Shown here: piece by piece, positions 55,475 to 64,000 of the stretch
Layout of the letters: each line of letters starts with the position of its first letter
Numbering within the stretch: position 1 is the first letter of the stretch
Source of the DNA: Ectopseudomonas khazarica
GTDB lineage: Bacteria > Pseudomonadota > Gammaproteobacteria > Pseudomonadales > Pseudomonadaceae
Direction of reading: 5' to 3'
Assembly (NCBI RefSeq): GCF_004521985.1
Contig: NZ_SBHZ01000005.1
Location: 62,001-126,000, forward strand
Length of the DNA: 64,000 bases
Made by a program: the position numbers and the translations under genes
Notes under the pieces: model-generated
The model's database searches: none
What the model was told of the DNA's origin: nothing
Seen by the model: only the letters and a program-made list of their open reading frames with translations

Positions 55475-55936
55475 ATGCACATGCAGCAGTCGTTCGAACG
55501 TTCACAGCTCCCCCTGTTCAACGCCTTTCTCGCCGACACCCCACACGAGGCACCTGCGGAAGCCGGTGTGGTCGACGATCAGGCATTCAGCGAGCTCGCC
55601 CTTCGCGGCACGGCCGGCCACTGCCTGCATTTGCTGGCACCGATCCTCCGTGAACTGAGCCAGAACCAGGATGCGCGCTGGCTGACGCTGGTCGCGCCGC
55701 CTGCCAGCCTGACCCAGGCCTGGCTGCGTGACGCCGGCCTGAATCGCGAACGCATCCTGCTGCTGCAGCCACGCCAGGGGCAGGACGCCCTCGAGCTGGC
55801 CGAGGAAGCGCTCAAGCTGGGCCGCAGCCATACCGTCATCAGCTGGCTGCACCCTGTCGAGCGCAGCACCCGCCAGCGCCTGGCGCAGGCCGCGCAGACC
55901 GGCAGCGCGCAGAGCCTGAACATCAGCCTGGGCTGA
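55475..55936 (+). CDS. sulA: SOS cell-division inhibitor SulA
   Basis: A 153-residue FtsZ inhibitor made during DNA damage. The core WLTLVAPPASLTQAWLRDAG and ISWLHPVERSTRQRL match Pseudomonas SulA. It is cotranscribed with lexA and so is released by the same boxes; in Enterobacteria sulA stands alone. Confidence 0.92.
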   Translation: MHMQQSFERSQLPLFNAFLADTPHEAPAEAGVVDDQAFSELALRGTAGHCLHLLAPILRELSQNQDARWLTLVAPPASLTQAWLRDAGLNRERILLLQPRQGQDALELAEEALKLGRSHTVISWLHPVERSTRQRLAQAAQTGSAQSLNISLG

Positions 55937-55952
55937 CGCTTCGCAGAAACGC

Positions 55953-55980
55953 AAACGGGGCTCCACTGGAGCCCCGTTTT
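55953..55980 (+). terminator. Terminator of lexA-sulA
   Basis: AAACGGGGCTCC pairs with GGAGCCCCGTTT around a short loop, with four Ts at its end. Symmetric A/T flanks may also serve the convergent small gene at 56001. Confidence 0.88.
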
Positions 55981-56000
55981 CGTTGATTCATCGCCGCCGA

Positions 56001-56237
56001 TCAGTGCAGGACGCGAGGCTCATCTTCTTCGCCGACGAAGTCGCCCTCGGCCATGCGCCCGGCCATCTGCACACCCACGTTCAGCATGGCCTTGGCCACT
56101 TCGATGTGCTGCCCCTGCAGAAAGGCCTTGGCATCAGCGGAGAAGTCCAGAGTGACCAGGGCCTCTTCATCTTCTGCGCGGCGCAGGGCGATACGCCCAT
56201 CGGGCAGTTCGACGATTTCCAGGAAGGATGTAGGCAT
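56001..56237 (-). CDS. Conserved hypothetical protein (PA3009-like)
   Basis: A 78-residue acidic protein, MPTSFLEIVELPDGRIALRR..., with an internal DFSADAKAFLQGQHIEVAKAML segment (shown in parts) that looks alpha-helical. No signal peptide or known motif. Found beside sulA in related Pseudomonas; function unknown. Confidence 0.75.
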   Translation of the reverse strand: MPTSFLEIVELPDGRIALRRAEDEEALVTLDFSADAKAFLQGQHIEVAKAMLNVGVQMAGRMAEGDFVGEEDEPRVLH

Positions 56238-56317
56238 GGCTCAGTCTCTGTGCAAAAACACGACATTGTAACAGTCAGTCGGGGTCACCCCCAGCCCACT
56301 GGTCCAGTTAAACCCGA

Positions 56318-56836
56318 TCAGCACTCACTGAGGCCTTCGCGGAAACGCAGCACCAGGGTCTTGAGCTGCTGACGCCAGGCGTCGATGTCGTCGACGCTCA
56401 GCTCCACCGGCTCCTCACCGACACTGACCGCCGTGATCAGCGGCATCGCTGGGTCGACCTTGGCCTTGCGCTCCTCACGCGGCGGCTGGAACAACGCCGC
56501 ATAGGCGGCCAGCAGCTGCGCCAGCCAGGTTTCACGCTGCTGCGCCAGCTCGACCAGCTCGGCCAGCTCGGGGCTGGGCGCGCCATCGAGCACCGCCTGC
56601 TGGACGAAGGCCTCGACACGCGAAGGGGCCGCGTCGCTCATGCGGTAGTAACCGGCGATCTCGTGGCACACGCCGAGAAGCGCGCCATACAGGTGGAACA
56701 GCGCCGCCTCGCGCTCGGCCTGCACCAGCGCCTGCACGTTGAACGCGGCGGAGCCTTCGGCCTTGCGCCAGTTATCCAGGGCGATGCCGGCGAAGAAGAT
56801 CTTCTGGTTGGTGCGGGTGTAGATTTCTTTGGCCAT
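56318..56836 (-). CDS. DUF6586-like conserved protein (PA3010-like)
   Basis: A 172-residue mostly helical cytoplasmic protein beginning MAKEIYTRTNQKIFFAGIAL, with long amphipathic helices and an acidic C-terminus. No catalytic motif is visible. I use the ATG at 56836; the 38-residue longer frame crosses the topA/DUF6586 gap. Function unknown. Confidence 0.78.
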   Translation of the reverse strand: MAKEIYTRTNQKIFFAGIALDNWRKAEGSAAFNVQALVQAEREAALFHLYGALLGVCHEIAGYYRMSDAAPSRVEAFVQQAVLDGAPSPELAELVELAQQRETWLAQLLAAYAALFQPPREERKAKVDPAMPLITAVSVGEEPVELSVDDIDAWRQQLKTLVLRFREGLSEC

Positions 56837-56915
56837 TGCGGCGACCTCCACTGCAGATCGAGCCATGGTACGCGCGCCGGCCATTGCCGGCGCGCATTTC
56901 GTCAGGACGCTGAAC

Positions 56916-59522
56916 TCAGCGCTTGTCCTCGACCTTCCACTTGCCGCCATCGAAGAAGGCGCGCCAGCCGGTCGGCTTGCCGTCGACCTCGGACTGCACG
57001 TACTGCTCCTTGGTCTTGCGGCTGTAGCGAATCACCGCCGGGCGACCGTCCGGGTCCTTCTGCGGGGCGTCGCAGAGGAAGTGGTACTTGGGATCGATCT
57101 CCTGCTTGTGCGGCACGATTTCCAGCACCAGCGGAGCGCGGGTCTCGCGGTTCTTCGGGAACTGGCTGGCGGCGAGGAAGAGGCCCGAGGCGCCGTCGCG
57201 CAGCACGTAGGTGTCATCCACCTTCTCGCACCTGAGTTCCGGCATCTCCACCTTGTCCATCTTCGGCGGTGCCGCCTCGCCGTTCTTCAGCAGCTTGCGG
57301 GTGTTCTTGCAACTGGCATTGGTACAGCCGAAGAACTTGCCGAAACGGCCGGTCTTGAGTTGCATCTCGCTGCCGCACTTGTCGCACTCCAGGCTCGGGC
57401 CTTCGTAGCCCTTGATGCGATACTGGCCCTGCTCGATCTCGTAGCCGGTGCAATCGGGGTTGTTCCCGCAGATATGCAGCTTGCGGGTTTCATCCAGCAG
57501 GTAGGCATCCATCGCCGTGGAACAGATCGGGCAGCGATGCTTGCCCAGCAGCACGCGGGATTCGGACTCGCCCTCGTCGTCCGCGGCGATCTCGTCGCCC
57601 GGCACCAGGTTGATGGTGGCCTTGCAGCGCTCCTTCGGCGGCAGCGCATAGCCGGAGCAGCCGAGGAACACCCCCGTGGAGGCGGTACGAATCATCATCG
57701 GCCGGCCGCACTCGCGGCAGGGGATGTCGGTCAGGGTCGGCTGGTTGGCACGCATGCCACCCTCGCCCGCTTCCGCCACTTCGAGCTTCTTCTTGAAGTC
57801 GGCGTAGAACTCGTCGAGCAGATGTTTCCACTCGCGCTCGCCCTGGGCGACGTCATCCAGATGCTCTTCCATGGTGGCGGTAAAGCCGTAGTCCATGAGG
57901 TTGGCGAAGCTCTCGTCGAGACGCTCGGTGACGATGTCGCCCATCTTCTCGGCGTAGAAGCGACGGTTGTGCACCGTCACGTAGCCACGATCCTGAATGG
58001 TGGAAATGATCGCCGCATAGGTGGACGGACGGCCGATGCCACGCTTCTCCAGCTCCTTGACCAGGCTCGCTTCGGAGTAGCGCGCCGGCGGCTTGGTGAA
58101 GTGCTGGCTGGGGTCGAGCTGGATCAGCTTGAGGCCCTCGCCTTCCTTCATTTCCGGCAGTACGTCGTCTTCACCGGGCTTGCTCTGCTGCGGCAGCACA
58201 CGGGTGTAACCGTCGAACTTGAGGATGCGGCCCTTGGCCCGCAGCTCGAAATCGCCAGCCGCCACGGTGACGCTGGTGGACAGGTATTCGGCCGGCGGCA
58301 TCTGGCAGGCCACGAACTGGCGCCAGATCAGGTCATACAGGCGCTCGGCATCGCGCTCCATGCCGGACAGCTGGGTCGGGCGCAGGTTGACGTCGGACGG
58401 ACGAATCGCTTCGTGCGCCTCCTGAGCGCCTTCCTTGCTCGAGTAGAGGTTGGGCTTGCCCGGCAGGTACTTGTCGCCGTACTCGCTGCCGATGAAGCCA
58501 CGCACCATCTCCACGGCGTCGGCGGACAGGTTGGTCGAGTCGGTACGCATGTAGGTGATGTAGCCGGCCTCGTACAGACGCTGGGCCATCATCATGGTCT
58601 TCTTCACACCGAAGCCCAGGCGGTTGCTCGCCGCCTGCTGCAGGGTGGAGGTGATGAAGGGCGCCGAAGGCTTGCTGCTGGTCGGACGGTCCTCACGCTT
58701 GGCCACGCTGTAGCTGGAAGCCTTGAGCTTCTCCAGCGCGGCCATGGCCTGGGCCTCGTTGACCGGTTTGAAGGCCGCGCCCTTCTCGCGCACCACCTCG
58801 AAACGCACCTTGGCGTTCTTTGCGGTACCGAGGTCGGCGTGTACTTCCCAGTACTCTTCCGGCACGAAGGCGCGGATCTCTTTCTCGCGCGCCACCACCA
58901 GCTTCACGGCGACCGATTGCACGCGACCGGCAGACAGACCACGCGCGATCTTCGCCCACAGCAGCGGCGAGACCATGTAGCCCACCACGCGATCGAGGAA
59001 GCGTCGGGCCTGTTGCGCGTTGACGCGGTTGATATCCAGGTCGCCGGGCCTGGAGAAGGCTTCCTGAATCGCCTTCTTGGTGATCTCGTTGAACACCACG
59101 CGCTTGTAACGGGCGTCATCGCCGCCGATGGACTCGCGCAGGTGCCAGGCGATGGCTTCCCCTTCACGGTCCAAGTCGGTCGCGAGATAGATGGTGTCGG
59201 CATCCTTGGCCAGACGACGCAGTTCGTCGATCACCTTTTCCTTGCCGGGCAGGATCTCGTACTTGGCCTTCCAGCCATGCTCGGGGTCGACCCCCATGCG
59301 CGCGAACAGCTGACGTTTGGCCTTTTCCTTGGGCGACAGCGCCGGGGCTTCGCCGGCCGCCTTGCCGCGCTTGGCAGGCTCCTTGTTGGCGCTTGCCGAG
59401 CCACTGGTAGGCAGGTCACGGATGTGGCCGATGCTCGACTTCACCACGTACTGGTTGCCCAGGTACTTGTTGATGGTCTTGGCCTTGGCCGGGGATTCCA
59501 CGATGACCAGCGATTTGCCCAT
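56916..59522 (-). CDS. topA: DNA topoisomerase I
   Basis: Relaxes negative supercoils, 868 residues. TOPRIM domain at 1-150 ([11 protein letters not shown] and [10 protein letters not shown]), catalytic Y324 in [11 protein letters not shown], then at least three C-terminal zinc-ribbon modules: CRECGRPM...[12 protein letters not shown]...CGNNPDC and CDKCGSEM...CTNASC. A Lys/Ala-rich insert at 41-70 lies inside the TOPRIM region. Monocistronic. Confidence 0.97.
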   Translation of the reverse strand: MGKSLVIVESPAKAKTINKYLGNQYVVKSSIGHIRDLPTSGSASANKEPAKRGKAAGEAPALSPKEKAKRQLFARMGVDPEHGWKAKYEILPGKEKVIDELRRLAKDADTIYLATDLDREGEAIAWHLRESIGGDDARYKRVVFNEITKKAIQEAFSRPGDLDINRVNAQQARRFLDRVVGYMVSPLLWAKIARGLSAGRVQSVAVKLVVAREKEIRAFVPEEYWEVHADLGTAKNAKVRFEVVREKGAAFKPVNEAQAMAALEKLKASSYSVAKREDRPTSSKPSAPFITSTLQQAASNRLGFGVKKTMMMAQRLYEAGYITYMRTDSTNLSADAVEMVRGFIGSEYGDKYLPGKPNLYSSKEGAQEAHEAIRPSDVNLRPTQLSGMERDAERLYDLIWRQFVACQMPPAEYLSTSVTVAAGDFELRAKGRILKFDGYTRVLPQQSKPGEDDVLPEMKEGEGLKLIQLDPSQHFTKPPARYSEASLVKELEKRGIGRPSTYAAIISTIQDRGYVTVHNRRFYAEKMGDIVTERLDESFANLMDYGFTATMEEHLDDVAQGEREWKHLLDEFYADFKKKLEVAEAGEGGMRANQPTLTDIPCRECGRPMMIRTASTGVFLGCSGYALPPKERCKATINLVPGDEIAADDEGESESRVLLGKHRCPICSTAMDAYLLDETRKLHICGNNPDCTGYEIEQGQYRIKGYEGPSLECDKCGSEMQLKTGRFGKFFGCTNASCKNTRKLLKNGEAAPPKMDKVEMPELRCEKVDDTYVLRDGASGLFLAASQFPKNRETRAPLVLEIVPHKQEIDPKYHFLCDAPQKDPDGRPAVIRYSRKTKEQYVQSEVDGKPTGWRAFFDGGKWKVEDKR

Positions 59523-59567
59523 GGATCAGAAAATTCCTGAATTGCGAAATATAGAAGGCACGGAGCC

Positions 59568-59706
59568 GAGGGTGTTTACAAAGCAGCGAGCGAAGGTCAG
59601 GCAAGGCGAAAACAGTCGAGAAAGTGCTGTGTACGAGCTGTACATGAGCATTTTGAGGCTGGTTTCAACGCAGCATGGCCGAGTGCAGCAATTTGCAGAC
59701 GCCCTC
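59568..59706. repeat. MITE-like repeat with 15-bp terminal inverted repeats
   Basis: GAGGGTGTTTACAAA (59568-59582) and TTTGCAGACGCCCTC (59692-59706) are inverted with 12 of 15 matches. The centre is TGTAC-GAGCT-GTACA (59630-59644), and CAAGGCGAAAAC and GTTTCAACGCAGC lie between. The whole is 139 bases, lacks a coding frame, and is related to the copy at 34526. Confidence 0.7.
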
Positions 59707-59764
59707 TAAGGCCCCGCTATATATAGTGGCGACCAAGCGAAGGTCAAGCGCAGGGTCTGCGCAG

Positions 59765-60007
59765 TCAGACTTGATGCGCCCCAATCGGGCTGACTTCAGC
59801 CTGAATCAAAGCAAAGCGTGGAACGCGCTTGCCGTCCACCTCGACCTCCTCGCAGAACATGCTCAGCGGTCGCACCCAGAGGCCGAACTCGCCGTACAGC
59901 GCCTGGTAGACCACGACCTCTTCCTCGCTCTCGGAATGCCGCGCCACACCGAATACACGGTACTGCGGGCCTTTGTAATGGCGATAGAGTCCTGACTGCA
60001 ACTGCAT
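59765..60007 (-). CDS. DUF1653 protein
   Basis: An 80-residue protein, MQLQSGLYRHYKGPQYRVFG, with LYGEFGLWVRPLSMF, the DUF1653 pattern. It is a small single domain of unknown function. The ATG at 60007 is used; the 16-residue longer frame covers the fadA terminator. Confidence 0.88.
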   Translation of the reverse strand: MQLQSGLYRHYKGPQYRVFGVARHSESEEEVVVYQALYGEFGLWVRPLSMFCEEVEVDGKRVPRFALIQAEVSPIGAHQV

Positions 60008-60044
60008 TGAAGGGGTTCCCGAAGTGAAAAGCCGTAAAAAGCAA

Positions 60045-60068
60045 AACCGGGGCACTGGGCCCCGGTTT
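60045..60068 (-). terminator. Terminator of fadBA
   Basis: AAACCGGG at 60045-60052 pairs with CCCGGTTT at 60061-60068. On the minus strand the stem is followed by TTTTGCTTTTTACG, giving a U-rich tail. It stops fadBA before the DUF1653 gene, which must have its own promoter or depend on read-through. Confidence 0.8.
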
Positions 60069-60083
60069 CGTGTCCGCTAGCGC

Positions 60084-61274
<1,191 letters not shown>

Positions 61275-61289
61275 CTAGTCGTTGCGCGC

Positions 61290-63437
61290 TTAACCGAAGA
61301 ACTTCTGGCCGTTGGCGGCCATTTCGCGAAGCTTGGCGGTCGGGTGGTACAGCGCGCCCAGGTCGGCGTACTTGTCGGCCAGGGCGACGAACTCGGCGAC
61401 ACCGATGGAGTCGATGTAGCGCAGCGCACCGCCACGGAAGGGAGGGAAGCCGATGCCGTAGATCAGGCCCATGTCGGCCTCGGCTGCGGTGTCGACGATG
61501 CCGTCTTCCAGGCAACGAACGGTTTCCATGCACAGCGGGATCATCATGAAGTTGATGATGTCCTCGTCGGTGACTTCACGCTCTTCGACCACGATCGACT
61601 TCAGCAGCTCGTAGGCAACCGGGTCGGAGACCTTCTTCGGCTTGCCGCGCTTGTCGGTCTCGTAGGCGTAGAAGCCCTTGCCATTCTTCTGGCCCAGGCG
61701 GTCGGCTTCGTACATCACGTCGACGGCGGTCTTGCCTTCCACGGCCATGCGGTCCGGGAAGCCTTCAGCCATCACGTCACGGCCGTGGTGACCGGTGTCG
61801 ATGCCGACCACGTCGGACAGGTAGGCCGGGCCCATGGGCCAGCCGAACTTCTCCATCACCTTGTCGATGCGCACGAAGTCGACACCGAAGCCCAGCAGCT
61901 TGGAGAAGCCGCCGAAGTACGGGAACAGCACGCGGTTGACCAGGAAGCCGGGGCAGTCGTTGACCACGATCGGGTTCTTGCCCATCTTCTTGGCGTAGGC
62001 AACGGTGGTGGCCACGGCCACTTCGCTGGACTTCTCGCCACGGATGACTTCGACCAGCGGCATCATGTGCACCGGGTTGAAGAAGTGCATGCCGACGAAG
62101 TTTTCCGGGCGCTTGAGCGCCTGGGCCAGCAGGCTGATGGAGATGGTCGAGGTGTTGGAAGCCAGGATGGCGTCCTCACGTACGACACCTTCCACTTCGG
62201 CCAGCACGATCTGCTTGACCTTGGGGTTCTCGACCACGGCTTCGACGACGATGTCGACGTTGCCGAAATCACCGTAGGACATGGTCGGACGGATGGCGTT
62301 GAGCGCCTCGGCCATCTTCGCAGGGGTCATACGGCCCTTCTCGACGCGCTTGCCGAGCAGCTTGGAGGCCTCGTTCAGGCCCATCTGGATACCCTCTTCA
62401 CGGATATCCTTCATCAGGATCGGCGTGCCCTTGGAAGCCGACTGGTAGGCGATACCGCCGCCCATGATGCCGGCGCCGAGTACGGCAGCCAGTTTCACGT
62501 CACGCGCGATTTCGTCGTGGTGCTTGGCCTTCTTCTTCAGTTCCTGGTCGTTCAGGAACAGACCGATCAGGCTCTCGGCAACCGAGGTCTTGGCCAGTTT
62601 GACGAAGCCGGCGGCCTCGACTTCCAGCGCCTTGTCACGGCCGAAGTTGGCGGCTTTCTGGATCGACTTGATCGCCTCGACCGGTGCCGGGTAGTTCGGG
62701 CCGGCCTGGCCAGCGACGAAGCCCTTGGCGGTCTCGAAGCACATCATCTGCTCGATGGCGTTGAGCTTGAGCTTTTCCAGCTTGGGCTGACGCTTGGCCT
62801 TGTAGTCCAGCTCGCCGGAGATGGCGCGCTTGACCAGGTCCAGCGCGGCGTCCTTGAGCTTGGCAGGGGCGACGACGGCGTCGACGGCGCCAACCTTCAG
62901 GGCGTCGGCAGCCTTGTTTTCCTTGCCCGAAGCGATCCACTCGACCGCGTTGTCGGTACCGATCACGCGCGGCAGGCGCACGGTGCCGCCGAAGCCCGGG
63001 TAGATGCCCAGTTTGACTTCCGGCAGACCGATCTTGGCGGTCTCGCTCATCACACGGTAGTCACCGGCCAGGCACATCTCGAAACCGCCACCCAGGGCGA
63101 TGCCGTTGATGGCGACGACGGTCGGCACGGCGAGGTCTTCGAAATCACTGAAGATCTTGTTGGCTTCCAGGTTGCCAGCCACCAGCTCTTCGTCGGGCAG
63201 CTTGAAGTTGTCGACGAACTCGGTGATATCGGCGCCGACGATGAATACGTCCTTGCCACTGGTGACAATCACGCCCTTGATCGAACCGTCAGCCTTGATC
63301 GCGTCGACGGAGGCGCGCAGCTCGTTGAGGGTAAGACGGTTGAATTTGTTGACGGACTCACCCTTGAGGTCGAAATTCAATTCGACGATGCCGCTCTCAA
63401 GAGCCTTAACCGTGATGGCTTTACCTTCGTAAATCAT
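61290..63437 (-). CDS. fadB: Multifunctional fatty-acid oxidation protein FadB
   Basis: Alpha subunit of the beta-oxidation complex with enoyl-CoA hydratase, isomerase and 3-hydroxyacyl-CoA dehydrogenase activities. 715 residues: crotonase domain at 1-190 ([19 protein letters not shown]), Rossmann domain from about 310 ([14 protein letters not shown]) and C-terminal domain with [10 protein letters not shown] use the ATG at 63437; the 63-residue longer frame reads through the promoter region. Known PsrA target in P. aeruginosa. Confidence 0.97.
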   Translation of the reverse strand: MIYEGKAITVKALESGIVELNFDLKGESVNKFNRLTLNELRASVDAIKADGSIKGVIVTSGKDVFIVGADITEFVDNFKLPDEELVAGNLEANKIFSDFEDLAVPTVVAINGIALGGGFEMCLAGDYRVMSETAKIGLPEVKLGIYPGFGGTVRLPRVIGTDNAVEWIASGKENKAADALKVGAVDAVVAPAKLKDAALDLVKRAISGELDYKAKRQPKLEKLKLNAIEQMMCFETAKGFVAGQAGPNYPAPVEAIKSIQKAANFGRDKALEVEAAGFVKLAKTSVAESLIGLFLNDQELKKKAKHHDEIARDVKLAAVLGAGIMGGGIAYQSASKGTPILMKDIREEGIQMGLNEASKLLGKRVEKGRMTPAKMAEALNAIRPTMSYGDFGNVDIVVEAVVENPKVKQIVLAEVEGVVREDAILASNTSTISISLLAQALKRPENFVGMHFFNPVHMMPLVEVIRGEKSSEVAVATTVAYAKKMGKNPIVVNDCPGFLVNRVLFPYFGGFSKLLGFGVDFVRIDKVMEKFGWPMGPAYLSDVVGIDTGHHGRDVMAEGFPDRMAVEGKTAVDVMYEADRLGQKNGKGFYAYETDKRGKPKKVSDPVAYELLKSIVVEEREVTDEDIINFMMIPLCMETVRCLEDGIVDTAAEADMGLIYGIGFPPFRGGALRYIDSIGVAEFVALADKYADLGALYHPTAKLREMAANGQKFFG

Positions 63438-63585
63438 CAACTGATCTCCACGGTATGGAAGCTGAACAGTACACATCGGAGCCAACCGGCAGGCCTGCCC
63501 GCGGCACAGCCGTCGAGCATAGCCCCAATCGGTACGACACACCCGCCGACGCGATATTCGGGCTGTGTTGGCGCGCCTGACCAGG

Positions 63586-63629
63586 CAAACGCTCAATTCA
63601 TACGCCCGTTTGATTTGGGTGTGCACACC
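63586..63629. promoter_or_regulatory. Inverted repeat and palindrome upstream of fadB
   Basis: CAAACG (63586-63591) and CGTTTG (63607-63612) form a PsrA-like pair with a 15-base spacer, too wide for the standard operator. Just beyond, GGTGTGCACACC (63618-63629) is a perfect 12-base palindrome. Both lie 150-190 bases upstream of fadB. The rest of the 467-base gap to the next gene shows no clear feature. Confidence 0.4.
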
Positions 63630-63904
63630 TTCGGGGAAAAGCCCGCGCTTGTCAATTGGCCTCGTTTCGACGTTTTCCCGACGATTTGCGCAAGCCTGGT
63701 CACGCGCGGCCTCCAGCGGGTCTCGATAAATAGCGTCAATATCGCGCCATTGCCGGTGTTTTCGCGTTTGTTGCAGGCAAGCCCGAGTCCCTAGCCAAAC
63801 GCCGACGCTCCGGGTACAGTCGTCTCACTTTCGGCTGGCACAGCGCCATCCGTGAGCACTACAACAACAAATCGAGCCCCACGATGGGCCACACGGAGTC
63901 GCCA

Positions 63905-64000
63905 ATGTCGAGCCGCCGTTCGCTTGCATTCCCCCTGAGCGCCCTGCTCGTTCTGCTGTTCACGTTGCTTTCCTCTCCCTTGCTCAATGCCGCGCCGGCC
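63905..64000 (+). CDS. Partial exported protein (5' end only)
   Basis: The window ends inside a plus-strand gene: MSSRRSLAFPLSALLVLLF, then TLLSSPLLNAAPA, a signal peptide with a cleavage site near residues 29-30. Thirty-two codons are visible and remain open at the edge. The mature protein cannot be identified. Confidence 0.7.
   Translation, partial: MSSRRSLAFPLSALLVLLFTLLSSPLLNAAPA

Noticed and set aside
56829..59540. A 903-codon open frame antisense to topA
   Set aside because: Same antisense effect; topA carries the catalytic Tyr and zinc ribbons.

Overview
The window is an ordinary stretch of a high-GC gammaproteobacterial chromosome that I assign to Pseudomonas. From memory, gene order from the TetR gene near 2.8 kb to fadB near 63 kb follows the P. 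aeruginosa PAO1 block PA2957 to PA3014 almost gene for gene. Genus-level markers include PilZ next to holB, an acpP-fabF-pabC-mltG-tmk-holB string, lexA followed by sulA, psrA divergent from lexA, and the sRNA locus rgsA beside tatD. Placement below genus is uncertain. The differences from PAO1 (an inserted AraC/LysE pair, a YkuD gene beside nagZ, no permease gene next to nqrA, and repeat families of the mendocina/stutzeri type) point away from P. aeruginosa itself. I see no prophage, transposase, CRISPR array, rRNA or tRNA gene.

Layout. 0.1-4.6 kb: lipoprotein, radical SAM protein, MoaA, TetR regulator and a PLP enzyme. 4.7 kb: the RgsA-like sRNA. 4.9-15.1 kb (minus strand): tatD, pilZ, holB, tmk, mltG, pabC, fabF, acpP, fabG, fabD, plsX, rpmF, yceD, a continuous fatty-acid/phospholipid and replication-support cluster. 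15.2-18.5 kb: maf, sppA, gph, rluC. 18.5-22.1 kb: a long structured leader and rne (RNase E). 22.2-29.0 kb (minus): comEC, exbB, exbD, lpxK, a Trm112-like gene, kdsB, ptpA, murB, a tightly overlapping envelope operon. 29.1-31.2 kb: a DUF2062 protein and an AraC/LysE pair. 31.2-34.4 kb: lolCDE for lipoprotein release. 34.7-36.8 kb: a four-gene string of an atypical PilZ protein, a small exported protein, a glycerophosphodiesterase and a P-loop protein. 37-45.6 kb: sthA and the complete nqrABCDEF-apbE-nqrM operon for the Na+-pumping NADH:quinone oxidoreductase. 46-51.5 kb: a long GAPDH, mfd and a CsiV-like gene. 51.6-56.9 kb: mtnP, nagZ, a leaderless YkuD enzyme, psrA, lexA, sulA and two small conserved genes. 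56.9-63.4 kb: topA, a DUF1653 protein and the fadBA beta-oxidation operon. The last 96 bases begin an exported protein that runs off the edge.

How the parts fit. Much of the window is envelope building and turnover: acyl chains (fab, plsX), lipid A and Kdo (lpxK, kdsB), peptidoglycan (murB, mltG, nagZ, YkuD, csiV) and lipoproteins (lol). PsrA, known in P. aeruginosa as a fatty-acid-responsive repressor, has two abutting operators upstream of its own gene, and fadBA lies 7 kb away. LexA has two perfect boxes in front of lexA-sulA. RNase E has a sigma70-like promoter and a leader of about 0.5 kb with several strong hairpins, as expected for autoregulation.

Nothing here is a clear new defence or mobile system. 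The most interesting points are the leaderless YkuD enzyme next to nagZ, the PilZ/GDPD string, the dispersed terminal-inverted-repeat elements, the shared-base PsrA operators, and a possible leaderless rluC mRNA facing the rne promoter.
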